10,177 bases of DNA from Acidimicrobiaceae bacterium (GCA_013044365.1 JABEUP010000032.1:1-10177); one strand, 5' to 3'. Shown: positions 1-6,744, counted from the first letter of the stretch. Made by a program: numbers and translations. Notes: generated by a model not told the origin, from the letters alone.

Positions 1-306
1 GACCAGACCCATGAAGGTGCCGGGCTGGATACAGTACTTCTCCTGGGTCCGGTTCCCGTCCTTCGACTCTTCGGTTAGGACATCCGACTTCATCCGAATT
101 GCGAAATACCCGCTGCGGGCCGAACCGCCTTCCATGGTTCCCCACTGGTAGATCGAGCGTCCATCCCCAGCTGGAATGCGCATGTCGATCCTGGGTCTGC
201 AAATTCCTTCCCCTGTAGCCAGGTCCTTGTAAGCCTGCTCCAAGACTCCGACCGCGTCGCGGACATCCAAGAGTTCAGAAACCGCCTTGTTGTCAATTAC
301 CAGCAA
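1..306 (-). CDS. Ornithine cyclodeaminase/mu-crystallin family protein, N-terminal part (runs off left edge)
   Basis: The first 102 residues of a protein in the ornithine cyclodeaminase/mu-crystallin family, whose members are NAD(P)-dependent enzymes acting on amino, imino or keto acids. The reading frame stays open to base 1, so the Rossmann domain lies outside the window. The visible part is the N-terminal substrate and dimerisation region: LLDVRDAVGVLEQAYKDLA (residues 12-30), then Arg-rich CRPRIDMRIP (36-45), FAIRMKSDV (68-76) and QEKYC (88-92). These line up with the same regions of the complete relative at 447-1517, so the two genes are paralogs. I chose the TTG start at 304-306 because AAGGAGGAGG lies just upstream (complement of 311-320) and the family N-terminus begins there; the next in-frame ATG would cut into conserved sequence. 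It is last in the visible cluster, 140 bp after its paralog. The exact reaction is unknown. Confidence 0.85.
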   Translation of the reverse strand, partial: MLVIDNKAVSELLDVRDAVGVLEQAYKDLATGEGICRPRIDMRIPAGDGRSIYQWGTMEGGSARSGYFAIRMKSDVLTEESKDGNRTQEKYCIQPGTFMGLV

Positions 307-310
307 CTGT

Positions 311-320
311 CCTCCTCCTT
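311..320 (-). promoter_or_regulatory. Strong Shine-Dalgarno that fixes a TTG start
   Basis: On the minus strand AAGGAGGAGG precedes the TTG codon at 304-306, with 4 nt after the last G and 8 nt after the AAGGAG core. It is the best ribosome binding site on the minus strand of this window and is the main reason for accepting a TTG start for the partial enzyme gene. Confidence 0.7.
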
Positions 321-394
321 AATTCCAAGACCAGCTCCGTTATTTATGGTTCTATTTTGCGCCACCACGGATCGTCCGCCCATATCAGATCTTT

Positions 395-430
395 CCGGCC
401 AATTTGGAGTTCAATTATCAAATTGGCCGG
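395..430. repeat. Perfect 12-bp inverted repeat between the two cyclodeaminase-family genes
   Basis: CCGGCCAATTTG (395-406) and CAAATTGGCCGG (419-430) are exact reverse complements, separated by 12 nt (407-418). The repeat starts 17 bp after the stop codon of the 447-1517 gene and lies about 90 bp upstream of the next start. As RNA it would form a strong hairpin, but neither strand has a T-run after it (minus strand continues AAAGATCTG), so it is not a standard intrinsic terminator. It may be a processing or stabilising hairpin, a Rho-linked stop, or a regulator binding site. Confidence 0.6.
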
Positions 431-446
431 GTCACCTTGGGTCTAA

Positions 447-1517
447 TTACGGATGCACGTTTTGGGTGAACCATTCGGTCGGGAGTTCATGACCAACACC
501 CTTTTCACGTGCGATTTGGAGAAGCCGGGCACCTACCGCTGCAAATTGGACGCCAAGACCAATATTGTTGGCAAAGCAGGTCACTTCTTCGTCGCTTTTA
601 CGCCCCTCTACCTGTCCGGTAATTAGCTGAGAAACTGTTGGCACGTTATTCCAGTCAACCCCGCCATGGTCATCCGCCCAACCCTGATCCCCGGCGAGTT
701 CCTCCATTTGGACCTCATCCATCACCTGGTGCATGGGACTGGCATTGGGTGAATGGATTATCATCCTGTCGATCCGCTTAAAGGCGTTTTCATCGAATTC
801 GCAGTGCCGGATACAACCAAGATGCTGTCCCGGCCTTACCAGCAGCCCGTCGAATACCGGCTGAATCGAATTAGTCGCACACAATAGAACATCTGCCGCG
901 GAAAGCACCTCTTCGGAAGAGTCCGCCGCGCTTACCTCCACCTGGACCTCGCGGCCTATTTCATCGACAAAGTTAACCAGATTCTCCCGGTTCGGGCTGT
1001 ATACCACCACCCTCTCGAAATTCCTTACTTCACATGCCGCAAGTACCTGTGCCCCGGCCTGCCAGCCGGAACCAATCAGTCCTAGCACTTTCACATCCTG
1101 CCTGGCAAGGTACTTGACTCCCAAACCGCTGGTCCCGCCTACCCGCATCCTCTGTACAAAACCGTCCGGCATAATCGCCAGCGGCTCCCCGGTCGAAATG
1201 GAGAACAACAGCATAAGCCCAACCCAACGGCCGCCTGGCGCCGCCGGAACCTTGACTCTTCGTTTGGTCTTTCCAATTACTGGCCAGGTAATAACGTCAG
1301 AGTTGATTCTCACCACACCAACGTCAAAGGCAGGGACCACACCGTCCATTGATTTGAGTCCGTAAACTCCAGTCTTATTGGGGACGATGGTGTCGGAACG
1401 GCGTCTGCTCAAAGCCCTTCCCGCTGCTTCCTCTTTGTAGAGAATCTCCAAAACCTCAAGCACATTCTTCATATCCAGAATTTCACGCTGTTCTTCAATG
1501 CTCAATACGAGCGTCAT
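447..1517 (-). CDS. Ornithine cyclodeaminase/mu-crystallin family NAD(P)-dependent enzyme
   Basis: A complete 356-residue cytosolic enzyme; family members are usually about 310-360 residues. The family includes ornithine cyclodeaminase, ketimine reductases, pyrroline-2-carboxylate reductases and opine-like dehydrogenases. Visible features in order: N-terminal helix with ILDMKNVLEVLEILYKEEA (13-31), Arg-rich SRRR (37-40), VVRINSDV (68-75), STGEPLAIMPDG (108-119), RMRVGGTSGLGVKYLAR (123-139), the dinucleotide-binding VLGLIGSGWQAGAQV (144-158), and a C-terminal FANNIGLGVQFAAVGARLL (315-333). GSGWQA is the Rossmann glycine motif. I chose the ATG at 1515-1517 because AGGTG lies 7-8 nt upstream; an in-frame TTG two codons earlier would cut into that site. 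It follows the binding-protein gene by only 42 bp, so the two are probably co-transcribed. The substrate may be an amino or imino acid brought in by the adjacent TTT system. True ornithine cyclodeaminase activity is not established. Confidence 0.9.
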   Translation of the reverse strand: MTLVLSIEEQREILDMKNVLEVLEILYKEEAAGRALSRRRSDTIVPNKTGVYGLKSMDGVVPAFDVGVVRINSDVITWPVIGKTKRRVKVPAAPGGRWVGLMLLFSISTGEPLAIMPDGFVQRMRVGGTSGLGVKYLARQDVKVLGLIGSGWQAGAQVLAACEVRNFERVVVYSPNRENLVNFVDEIGREVQVEVSAADSSEEVLSAADVLLCATNSIQPVFDGLLVRPGQHLGCIRHCEFDENAFKRIDRMIIHSPNASPMHQVMDEVQMEELAGDQGWADDHGGVDWNNVPTVSQLITGQVEGRKSDEEVTCFANNIGLGVQFAAVGARLLQIAREKGVGHELPTEWFTQNVHP

Positions 1518-1559
1518 TCGCAATCACCTTTCTGTTATAAACCAAGAACTGGCCCTTAG

Positions 1560-2651
1560 CTACGAAGATGCCGCCACGATTTGACTGGCATTGGATTTCG
1601 CAGCATCGATTATCGACTGCAGGGCTGTGCCTGAGGCATAACCAGGGACCAGGTTCTCCTTCTTCGCCTGTGCTAGAAGTGACGGGTTGGCCATTGCCTC
1701 TTTAAAGGCCGAGCGCAACAGTGCCAGCCGGTCAGCCGGTACACCTGGAGGTGCTGCAAAGGCGTGGCCCAACCCCATCACCCCGGCAAAACTATTGAGA
1801 GTGCTCGCAGACGAACTCGGCAGGTTGAACTGTTTTTCTATTGTACTGATGCTCGGCGTTCCGGGAAGAGAGGCAAAACTATTCACCCGCCACACGTAAA
1901 CGGGAGTCACTTTCTTGCTGGTGATAAGCGGCAGCATCGATGTGTAACCAAGCTCCAGGAAGGTACCATCACCGCTCAGCAGGCCCACCTTGGCGGCACT
2001 GCTGCCCTGAAAAGTGCTTATTTGCCGGTAGTGCACCTTCAAAACATTCAGCAACATTCGCTCTGCGACGTAATCCGCACTACCCTGACCGGCAACAAGA
2101 GCAACCAGCGTCTTTGAACTGCCAGGTCCGTATTCAGATACAACCTGTGCCAGCGAGGACAGTCCTGAGGCTGCACTCATTACTCCAACCTGCGCTGCAG
2201 TGTCAGGCCTTCCGATCCAGCCAAACTTGGAAGAATCATACTTAACACCATTTACCTTGAGTATCTGGTTCAAAATGTCTCCAGTAGCGTTAGTGTCACC
2301 GATAGTGAGACCGTCGGGCTTGGCGGCATAAAGATCATTTGCGCCAACCGTCCCACCACCACCGGTATCATTGACGATATTGATTGTGGCAAGACCGAGC
2401 TCCTTGATCAAATACGGCTTCAGTGTCAAGGCCCATGTTTCATAAGAACCACCCGCTCCATAGGGATTAATGAACGTCATGGTTTTGCCTTTGAAAAAAG
2501 CTGCCGCAGCAGCCTGGCCTGACGTAGTCGTCGGGCCAGCGTTGGAAGCCGTACCTGAACTGACATTTGATGAGCTTCCACACGCTGCGAGCATTCCCCC
2601 CAGAACTCCGGCAACCGCCAAATTCCTGAGTAACTTAATTCTGCTCAACAT
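1560..2651 (-). CDS. TTT-family (Bug/TctC-type) substrate-binding lipoprotein, copy A
   Basis: A 363-residue extracytoplasmic solute-binding protein of the tripartite tricarboxylate transporter family. It would capture a carboxylated solute and deliver it to the TctA/TctB membrane unit. The N-terminus has basic residues (MLSRIKLLRN), a hydrophobic stretch (LAVAGVLGGM, 11-20) and lipobox LAAC with Cys24 as the expected lipidated residue, followed by a Ser/Thr/Gly/Ala linker. The Bug-type core has KGKTMTFINPYGAGGSYE (about 53-70), a glycine-rich VNDTGGGGTVGANDLYAAKPDG (about 88-109, matching the family pattern GGTxGAxxxAxAxPDGYTL) and PPGVPADRLALLRSAF near the C-terminus. I chose the ATG at 2649-2651: it has a G-run (complement of 2659-2664) 7 nt upstream and makes the signal peptide match its paralog exactly; an in-frame start 39 bp upstream lacks these. 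By hand count it is about 76% identical to the copy at 3225-4313 over the core, without gaps. The ligand is unknown. Confidence 0.92.
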   Translation of the reverse strand: MLSRIKLLRNLAVAGVLGGMLAACGSSSNVSSGTASNAGPTTTSGQAAAAAFFKGKTMTFINPYGAGGSYETWALTLKPYLIKELGLATINIVNDTGGGGTVGANDLYAAKPDGLTIGDTNATGDILNQILKVNGVKYDSSKFGWIGRPDTAAQVGVMSAASGLSSLAQVVSEYGPGSSKTLVALVAGQGSADYVAERMLLNVLKVHYRQISTFQGSSAAKVGLLSGDGTFLELGYTSMLPLITSKKVTPVYVWRVNSFASLPGTPSISTIEKQFNLPSSSASTLNSFAGVMGLGHAFAAPPGVPADRLALLRSAFKEAMANPSLLAQAKKENLVPGYASGTALQSIIDAAKSNASQIVAASS

Positions 2652-2920
2652 AGTTAATCCCCCCGTTTTCCATGAAACTCTGATTTTCAATGGCGCTGTT
2701 TAGTAATTTGAAATATACCCTCAAAGGTTCTCAGAAACATTTCGGCTCTCCTGCTGCGGAACCTTCAAAAAAGCCGGCCGCAATTACTGGATCCCGATCA
2801 ATTAGATACTGGTTAAGATGCTGCAAGTCTTGAAACCTATAAAAATCGATGTTGCGCGCAAACACAAATGACAACTTTTTTTCAAAAAATGCACAGAATG
2901 CACACCCTAAGACACTTCCT

Positions 2921-2963
2921 ACAACCCGCCCCAGTGAAACCGGCAAACGGAATAACGGGTTGT
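2921..2963. repeat. 8-bp inverted repeat
   Basis: ACAACCCG (2921-2928) and CGGGTTGT (2956-2963) are exact reverse complements across a 27-nt spacer. The spacer contains a small imperfect CCAGTG...CCGG palindrome. It could be a folded element in the RNA between the binding-protein genes. An arm this short with this spacing could also be chance. Confidence 0.35.
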
Positions 2964-3024
2964 CTTGACACAGTCCCACAAACCACACCCGGAGGTAGCA
3001 GTTTCGTTGTGGCAAACATGAACA

Positions 3025-3084
3025 ACAAAAATAGCTAAAAAGTAAGCATGTGAACCGTAAGATCTGCCTCTCCGGTTCACATGC
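3025..3084 (-). terminator. Intrinsic terminator-like hairpin after binding-protein copy B
   Basis: Perfect 12-bp arms GCATGTGAACCG (3046-3057) and CGGTTCACATGC (3073-3084) enclose a 15-nt loop. On the minus strand the stem is followed at once by a T-rich tail beginning TTACTTTTTAG and continuing CTATTTTTG. It lies about 140 bp beyond the stop of copy B and nearly 400 bp before the start of copy A. It could end most transcripts and so keep the first binding protein in excess over downstream genes. The loop is longer than usual and the T-tract is interrupted, so partial termination is as likely as complete termination. Confidence 0.5.
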
Positions 3085-3099
3085 CGCACTCACTGGTAC

Positions 3100-3125
3100 A
3101 TAAATTGGCCCAACGACCAATTTAT
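3100..3125. repeat. 9-bp palindrome sharing a core with the 395-430 repeat
   Basis: ATAAATTGG (3100-3108) and CCAATTTAT (3117-3125) are exact reverse complements around an 8-nt centre. The stretch AAATTGGCC (3102-3110) also occurs at 420-428 in the other strong inverted repeat of this cluster. The arms are A/T-rich, which fits a protein-binding dyad better than a stable RNA hairpin. Operator function is an inference. Confidence 0.45.
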
Positions 3126-3133
3126 CAAAACCT

Positions 3134-3188
3134 ACGGAATCGTTCGGTGGCGCAATCTCATTCGAGAGACACGATTTCCCGATTCCGT
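3134..3188. repeat. 9-bp inverted repeat enclosing a small hairpin
   Basis: ACGGAATCG (3134-3142) and CGATTCCGT (3180-3188) are exact reverse complements. The 37-nt interval includes a TCTC/GAGA mini-stem (3156-3159/3164-3167). It starts 36 bp after the copy B stop codon, where 3'-protecting stem-loops often sit downstream of highly expressed binding-protein genes. The function is inferred. Confidence 0.4.
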
Positions 3189-3224
3189 TTGCCCGGTGCC
3201 AGCCGCTAACTTCGCGTTAGTTCT

Positions 3225-4313
3225 TTACGAAGCTGCTGCCACTATCTGGGCAGCATTTCCATTTGCCGCTTTAATTATCGATTCAAGCGTTGAACCCGAG
3301 CCGTAACCCGTGACAAGGTTCTCCTTCTTAGCCTGCGCGGCAAGTCCGGGATCGGCCAAAGCCTGCTTGAATGCCGCCCGGAGAAAAGCAAGCCTGTCGG
3401 CTGGGATTCCCGGAGGGCCTGCCAGTGCGTGGCCAAGTTCCATGACACCGTCGAAGCTGTTCAAGATGGCCGAGTCTGAACTGGAAAGATTGAACTGGGT
3501 TTCAAGCGCGCTGATGCTTGGCACCCCGGCAAGAGGAGCAAAGTCATTCTGACGCCATACGTACAACGGATTAACCTTCTTGGATGATATAAGCGGCAAC
3601 ATCGAGGAATAGCCAATCTCGAGGAAGCTTCCGTCTCCGCTGAGCAGTCCCACCTTGGCGGCGCTGCTTCCCTGGAAGGTGCTGATCTGGCGATAGTGAA
3701 CTTTCAACATGTTGAACAGAATCCGCTCACCAATATATGGCGCGCCACCCTGACCTGCGGCAAGTGCTACCAGGGTCTTTGAACTTCCGGGACCATAGGT
3801 GGACACAAGTTCCTTCATCGAGGTTATGCCTGAAGAGGCAATTGAGACACCCACCTGAGCGGCGGTATCAGGCCTTCCAATCCAGCTGAACTTCGAAGTA
3901 TCGTACTTGAGACCCTTGACCTTGAGAATCTGGTTAAGCACATCTCCCGTAGCGTCAGTGTTACCGATTGTCAGCCCGTCGGGCTTGGCGGCATAGAGGT
4001 CATTCGAACCAACAGTGCCGCCTCCACCTGTGTCGTTGACAATATTTAGCGCTGCAAGGCCAAGATATTTGATGAGGTATGGCTTTAGGGTCAGTGCCCA
4101 TTGTTCGTAACCGCCCGCGGCCCCGAATGGAACGATGAAGGTCATCGTCTTGCCCTTGTAAAATGACGCCGCCGAAGGCCCGGTCGTAGTGGTTGCCACT
4201 GATGCAGCGGTGGTAGTCGAAGTGGCACTGGACGAACTGCCACAGGCAGCAAGGATTCCACCGAGAACTCCCGCCACCGCCAAAGACCGAGCTAACTTTG
4301 CTCTAATTTTCAT
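3225..4313 (-). CDS. TTT-family (Bug/TctC-type) substrate-binding lipoprotein, copy B
   Basis: A 362-residue binding protein and paralog of the 1560-2651 product. The signal region MKIRAKLARS-LAVAGVLGGI-LAAC places the lipidated Cys at residue 24, the same position as in copy A, followed by a Ser/Thr-rich linker (about 25-48). The core carries KGKTMTFIVPFGAAGGYE, NDTGGGGTVGSNDLYAAKPDG, WIGRPDTAAQVGV and PPGIPADRLAFLRAAF. These are the Bug-fold strands and ligand loops in the usual order. The ATG start (4311-4313) has a GGGGG run 9 nt upstream (complement of 4323-4327). Substitutions relative to copy A cluster in the middle of the protein (for example MSAASGLSSLAQ versus SIASSGITSMKE), while the first third of the core is nearly unchanged, so the ligands may be related but not identical. 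It lies 117 bp after the permease gene and is the first binding protein transcribed. Confidence 0.92.
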   Translation of the reverse strand: MKIRAKLARSLAVAGVLGGILAACGSSSSATSTTTAASVATTTTGPSAASFYKGKTMTFIVPFGAAGGYEQWALTLKPYLIKYLGLAALNIVNDTGGGGTVGSNDLYAAKPDGLTIGNTDATGDVLNQILKVKGLKYDTSKFSWIGRPDTAAQVGVSIASSGITSMKELVSTYGPGSSKTLVALAAGQGGAPYIGERILFNMLKVHYRQISTFQGSSAAKVGLLSGDGSFLEIGYSSMLPLISSKKVNPLYVWRQNDFAPLAGVPSISALETQFNLSSSDSAILNSFDGVMELGHALAGPPGIPADRLAFLRAAFKQALADPGLAAQAKKENLVTGYGSGSTLESIIKAANGNAAQIVAAAS

Positions 4314-4430
4314 AATTGTATTCCCCCTGTATAGGATATTTTTGAAGGGCCATTTCAGAACCCTGGTGCAACCCGCTAATTAGAAATTCCTCCTCCGCGC
4401 TTTTATGTGTATTTATTTATTTGCAAAACA

Positions 4431-6527
4431 TCAGATAAGTCCGTGGGGAAGCTGCGTCGCCAACAACCGCACAAACACGAAGTAAATAACTAGGTACATC
4501 AGTGCCCCGGAAATAAGCGCCCTCCGCCAACTCCCGCGATCGAGGACAAAGAAATAAACCAGAATTCCCAGAGGGATAGCGATGAGAAGTCCGACCAGCC
4601 AGACTGCGACAAGCATTAGTACGGTCCATGCAATTATCCAAATTTCCCGCTTATATTCCAAAGGATTACCGGCGACAACATTTGCCACTATTACCTTGCC
4701 GACCTCGTGACCCCCCTCATTCTTCTTTTTACCGTGAGTTATCCTTTGGAGCCTTACCACGAAGTTAGAAAGCAACTGGACCAGTCCAATCACAAAAGCG
4801 ACGCTGGATACAATGATCGGCACAGTCCGCGAAACTGTTGGGTATCCGATAGCAGTGACCCAGTAGACAGCGCTGCCAACAACCCACACGGAATCGACTA
4901 CCAATTCAAAATAAGATCCCGGCTTTTTGAAAAAAGGAGCCGCAACTCCTTGCGTGTCGATTTCTTCCAGCTCTGGCCCGGTCGGGCCGGCAGAACCCGA
5001 ATATCCAGCTACTGCCGATACCAGCTTGGTCTCCTTGCTCCAGAGTTTTTTCAACGAACGGAATAGCGGAGTGCTGAAGATGCTCAGGATTACAAGCAAC
5101 AGAAGGAAATCAGGAAGAGGCTGCTTCAAAAAACCCCATCCGGAGACCTCTTCCGTCAGGGTCAGGTTGTGCTCGAAAACTGATCCGAGTAGGAATCCGA
5201 TAATTGCCGCCGGCAACGAATACCCAAGCCGCAACATTACCAGACCCACCACACCTATACCGACCAAGATGTCTAGTTGTATGAAATTGGTAGTGGCCGC
5301 CCAGGTGCCGACGATTCCTAAAACAATGACAAACGGCGACATAAGGGCACCGCGAATAGTGGTGATCAGGGCGAGATGGCGTGCCACGGAAATGCCCAGT
5401 CCGCTTGCCAGGAAACCTGTGATCAAAAGCACTGCGGCAATGAGATAGATGACCGGCTCATGGGTGGAGACCATAGAAGGCCCAGGTGCGAGCCCTAAAA
5501 TGGTAAATGCGCTCAGAATCACTGCGGACCCGACCGTTCCCGGTATGCCCAGCGCGATAAGCGGGACATACGATGCCGCCTCTTTGGCCAGGTTGGAAGC
5601 CTCCGGAGCGATCACCCCCTCCGGAACACCAGTCCCAAATTCCAGCTTGCGCTTGGAGGTCGCTCTAGCCTGGGCATATGAGACGAAGTTTGCCGCCACT
5701 CCGCCAACCCCGGGAATCAATCCGGCGATGAAGCCGACAACGCTGGCCCTAAGCACCTGAAGCGGACGACGCAGCACCTCCATAACGCCCAGAAATACCT
5801 CTCCCCCGATTCGCTCTCCAATGACGGTAGGACCCACCTCGGAGATAGCGCGGTTGGTTCCATAAAGATAGAACATACGCCCAAACGCAAAAAGACCCAG
5901 AGCGACAGCAACAATGTTGACGCCGTTATACAAGCTGAGCTGGCCATAACCGAACCTTTGAAGACCGGTACTTGGGTCGTAGCCAACAAAGGAGATCATC
6001 ATTCCCCAAAGTCCGGAGAGGATGCCCTTGGTAACCGAAGCCGACTGCAGCTTTCCTATAAGAATGATCGCGAAGGCGGCCAAAAGCATGTACGAAGCGG
6101 GTTTGAGCACAGTGATAATCGCACCCATCGCAGGGATCAATGCCACAAGTCCAATAACTCCGCATACCCCGCCGAGCGCGGTAGCCATCGCCGAAATGCC
6201 CAATGCCTCGGCTGCTCGATTCTTCTGAGACATCGGATAACCATCCAGAGTGGTGGCAGCACACTCTGGAGCACCTGGCGAATTTATGAGAATAGCGGTG
6301 GCGGATCCACTGAAATATATACCGGCATGCGCACTGACTATGAGCGCCACGCCCTCGGCCACTGGCAGATGAAATAAGAATGGAAGCAGCAGCGTTAGCA
6401 ACACCGCCCCGCCCAGTCCTGGTATCAAACCAACGAATGCCCCAAGGAGCGCCCCAAGGAACATAAGTCCGATCACTGACGGGCTGGCCAGTAAAGATAG
6501 CCCAGATGTTAGTGCTCCCACACGCAC
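4431..6527 (-). CDS. TctA-TctB fusion, membrane permease of a tripartite tricarboxylate transporter
   Basis: A 698-residue integral membrane protein. Residues 1 to about 495 match the large TTT subunit TctA: GLIPGLGG (33-40) and its second-half counterpart GLIPGVGG (269-276), NSPGAPECAATTLDGYPM (82-99), EASNLAKEAASYVPLIALGIPG (309-330), and about a dozen hydrophobic segments. A Gly/Pro/Glu-rich cytosolic or loop linker (about 496-535) leads to a C-terminal part of about 160 residues with four hydrophobic segments. That part has the layout of the small subunit TctB, including a paired hydrophobic helix and ending VFVRLLATQLPHGLI. Separate TctA (about 500) and TctB (about 150) together equal this length, so it is a natural fusion; a few other lineages are known to carry one. 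An in-frame stop at 6540-6542 limits the start to GTG at 6525-6527 or GTG at 6519-6521; AAGGA (complement of 6532-6536) is 4 or 10 nt away. It powers solute uptake with the lipoproteins encoded downstream. Confidence 0.93.
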   Translation of the reverse strand: MRVGALTSGLSLLASPSVIGLMFLGALLGAFVGLIPGLGGAVLLTLLLPFLFHLPVAEGVALIVSAHAGIYFSGSATAILINSPGAPECAATTLDGYPMSQKNRAAEALGISAMATALGGVCGVIGLVALIPAMGAIITVLKPASYMLLAAFAIILIGKLQSASVTKGILSGLWGMMISFVGYDPSTGLQRFGYGQLSLYNGVNIVAVALGLFAFGRMFYLYGTNRAISEVGPTVIGERIGGEVFLGVMEVLRRPLQVLRASVVGFIAGLIPGVGGVAANFVSYAQARATSKRKLEFGTGVPEGVIAPEASNLAKEAASYVPLIALGIPGTVGSAVILSAFTILGLAPGPSMVSTHEPVIYLIAAVLLITGFLASGLGISVARHLALITTIRGALMSPFVIVLGIVGTWAATTNFIQLDILVGIGVVGLVMLRLGYSLPAAIIGFLLGSVFEHNLTLTEEVSGWGFLKQPLPDFLLLLVILSIFSTPLFRSLKKLWSKETKLVSAVAGYSGSAGPTGPELEEIDTQGVAAPFFKKPGSYFELVVDSVWVVGSAVYWVTAIGYPTVSRTVPIIVSSVAFVIGLVQLLSNFVVRLQRITHGKKKNEGGHEVGKVIVANVVAGNPLEYKREIWIIAWTVLMLVAVWLVGLLIAIPLGILVYFFVLDRGSWRRALISGALMYLVIYFVFVRLLATQLPHGLI

Positions 6528-6660
6528 CCAATCCTTGTGTTAGATTCTCCCCGACCCCACCGTCCAAAAACGGAGACACCAGGTACGGCGCACTCCATCA
6601 GAGGTAGCCCGTCGCTGGCCGCGGCAGGGTGAAACTTACCTTCTTGAACCACTTTGTCTC

Positions 6661-6734
6661 CAGACTGTCTGCCCCCAAGAACCTTCGATCGAACAGCCTT
6701 GAAAACTACTGAACTTCCATCGAACTAAAGTTCA
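6661..6734. repeat. Cluster of three palindromes in the leader of the transporter cluster
   Basis: CAGACTGTCTG (6661-6671, perfect about a central T), TTCGATCGAA (6684-6693, perfect), and TGAACTT/AAGTTCA (6710-6716/6728-6734, 11-nt spacer) lie within 75 bp upstream of the tctA-tctB gene. Three dyads so close together suggest operators for the divergent control region. Individually each is short enough to occur by chance. Confidence 0.4.
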
Positions 6735-6744
6735 TACCTTTATA

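Larger units (their letters stand above)
2652..3224. other. 573-bp spacer between the two binding-protein genes, rich in inverted repeats
   Basis: I see no convincing gene here. In minus-strand order after the 3225 stop it holds a 9-bp inverted repeat (3134-3142/3180-3188), a 9-bp palindrome with an 8-nt loop (3100-3125), a 12-bp hairpin with a T-rich tail (3046-3084), and an 8-bp inverted repeat (2921-2928/2956-2963). Runs of T, for example complement 2877-2888, lie further down. This suggests a termination or stabilisation zone after copy B and possibly a separate promoter for copy A, although I found no clear -35/-10 pair. Confidence 0.55.

Noticed and set aside
90..296. A 68-residue minus-strand open frame at the left end
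   Set aside because: It lies in a different frame from the clearly homologous cyclodeaminase-family N-terminus at 1-306 and has no family similarity.
2731..3120. A 129-residue open frame on the minus strand in the spacer between the binding-protein genes
   Set aside because: The product is rich in Cys, Phe and Arg with no recognisable family features, there is no clear ribosome site, it begins inside a palindrome, and its body overlaps several inverted repeats. It is more likely non-coding.
5926..6579. A 217-residue open frame on the minus strand overlapping the start of the TctA-TctB gene
   Set aside because: Its composition is that of an off-frame reading of the TctA gene (many Cys, Arg, Ser and Trp), while the other frame shows unmistakable TctA motifs.
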